Assembly (NCBI GenBank): GCA_903868455.1
Contig: CAIPVK010000217.1
Span: forward strand, 1-6,592
DNA length: 6,592 bases
From: an uncultured Opitutia bacterium
GTDB lineage: Bacteria; Verrucomicrobiota; Verrucomicrobiia; Opitutales; UBA953
Reading direction: 5' to 3'
The position numbers and the translations under genes are program-made. The notes under the pieces were generated by a model. The model saw only the letters and a program-made list of their open reading frames with translations. It did not search any database and was not told the origin of the DNA. This document shows positions 6,144 through 6,592 of this stretch, in pieces. Positions within the stretch are counted from its first letter, which is position 1. The number at the start of each line of letters is the position of its first letter.

Positions 6144-6592
6144 ATGCCTGCTCCTACCCTCCGCGAACTCGGCTCCGTCAAAGGCCAGCGTGTCCTCGTC
6201 CGTGTCGACTTCAACGTCCCCCAGGACAAGAAGACCGGCGCCATCACGAATACCCAGCGTATCGCCGCGGCCCTGCCGACGATCAAGTTCCTGCTCGAAG
6301 GCGGCGCCTCCCTGGTGCTCATGTCCCACCTCGGCCGTCCGGACGGCAAGGTCGTCGAGAAGTTCTCCCTCCGCCCCGTCGCCGCCGAGCTCGAGAAGCT
6401 CCTCGGCCGCCCGGTGAAGTTCGTGCCGGCCTGCGTGGGTCCCCAGGCCGAGGCCGCCGCCCAGGCCCTCAAGGCCGGCGAGGTCCTGCTGCTCGAAAAC
6501 CTCCGCTTCCACATCGAGGAAGAGGGCAAGGTGAAGCTCGAGGACGGCACCAGCCAGAAGGCCGACCCGGCCAAGGTCGCCGAGTTCCGCGC
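6144..6592 (+). CDS. pgk: Phosphoglycerate kinase (N-terminal part, cut by window end)
   Basis: The first 149 codons are present and run off the right edge. The enzyme transfers the acyl phosphate of 1,3-bisphosphoglycerate, the product of the upstream gap enzyme, to ADP, giving 3-phosphoglycerate and ATP. The N-terminal substrate-binding domain is clear: VLVRVDFNVP (17-26) with Asp22 and Asn24, Arg39 in TQRIAAALP, SHLGRP (61-66) with His62 and Arg65, and LLLENLRFH (115-123) with Arg121. These match the basic patch and substrate contacts of the family. HIEEEGKVKLEDG (123-135) extends the loop after ENLRFH, as in eukaryotic PGKs, where short bacterial forms have fewer residues. The start at 6144 fits the family N-terminus; the preceding bases lack a Shine-Dalgarno sequence. 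The ATP-binding C-terminal domain lies beyond the window. Confidence 0.97.
   Translation, partial: MPAPTLRELGSVKGQRVLVRVDFNVPQDKKTGAITNTQRIAAALPTIKFLLEGGASLVLMSHLGRPDGKVVEKFSLRPVAAELEKLLGRPVKFVPACVGPQAEAAAQALKAGEVLLLENLRFHIEEEGKVKLEDGTSQKADPAKVAEFR

Noticed and set aside
6114..6512. A 132-codon - strand frame opposite pgk.
   Set aside because: It is antisense to unmistakable PGK coding sequence and is Gly/Glu-rich without family features.

Overview
The window is very GC-rich, with codons ending overwhelmingly in C or G. It looks like a Verrucomicrobiota genome, probably of the Opitutales/Opitutaceae type. That placement rests on the look of the GAPDH, PGK and sigma proteins, on the near absence of Shine-Dalgarno sites, and on a palindromic intergenic element whose GTAGGG...CCCTAC form I remember from that group. 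It comes from memory, not from a search.

Layout, left to right: (1) the last 21 codons of an unidentified + strand gene, overlapping by one base the start of (2) a sigma-70 family RNA polymerase sigma factor (68-1315, +) with a long Lys/Pro/Ala-rich N-terminal tail. (3) A repeat-rich gap of about 250 bp (1316-1566) between convergent genes. It has a G-rich tandem repeat with 8-bp period, a weak terminator-like hairpin, a 52-bp REP-like palindrome and a C-rich inverted counterpart. (4) A COG1092-type (RlmI-like) SAM-dependent methyltransferase on the - strand (1567-2442). (5) A short divergent start region. (6) A cytoplasmic GH13 debranching-type alpha-glucan hydrolase with two beta-sandwich (E-set/CBM48-like) domains (2530-4878, +). 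(7) gap, type I glyceraldehyde-3-phosphate dehydrogenase (4936-5979, +), closed by a strong intrinsic terminator. (8) The first 149 codons of pgk, phosphoglycerate kinase (6144 to the window end, +).

The right half forms a carbohydrate block. The GH13 enzyme would open alpha-1,6 branches of glycogen or similar glucans, and gap and pgk carry out consecutive steps of lower glycolysis. gap and pgk are separated by a terminator, yet their start sites share a nearly identical pyrimidine-rich leader instead of a Shine-Dalgarno sequence.

I see no phage, CRISPR, toxin-antitoxin, transposase or obvious new multi-gene system. The least ordinary parts are the mirror-symmetric G-tract/palindrome region between the convergent genes and the architecture of the sigma factor.
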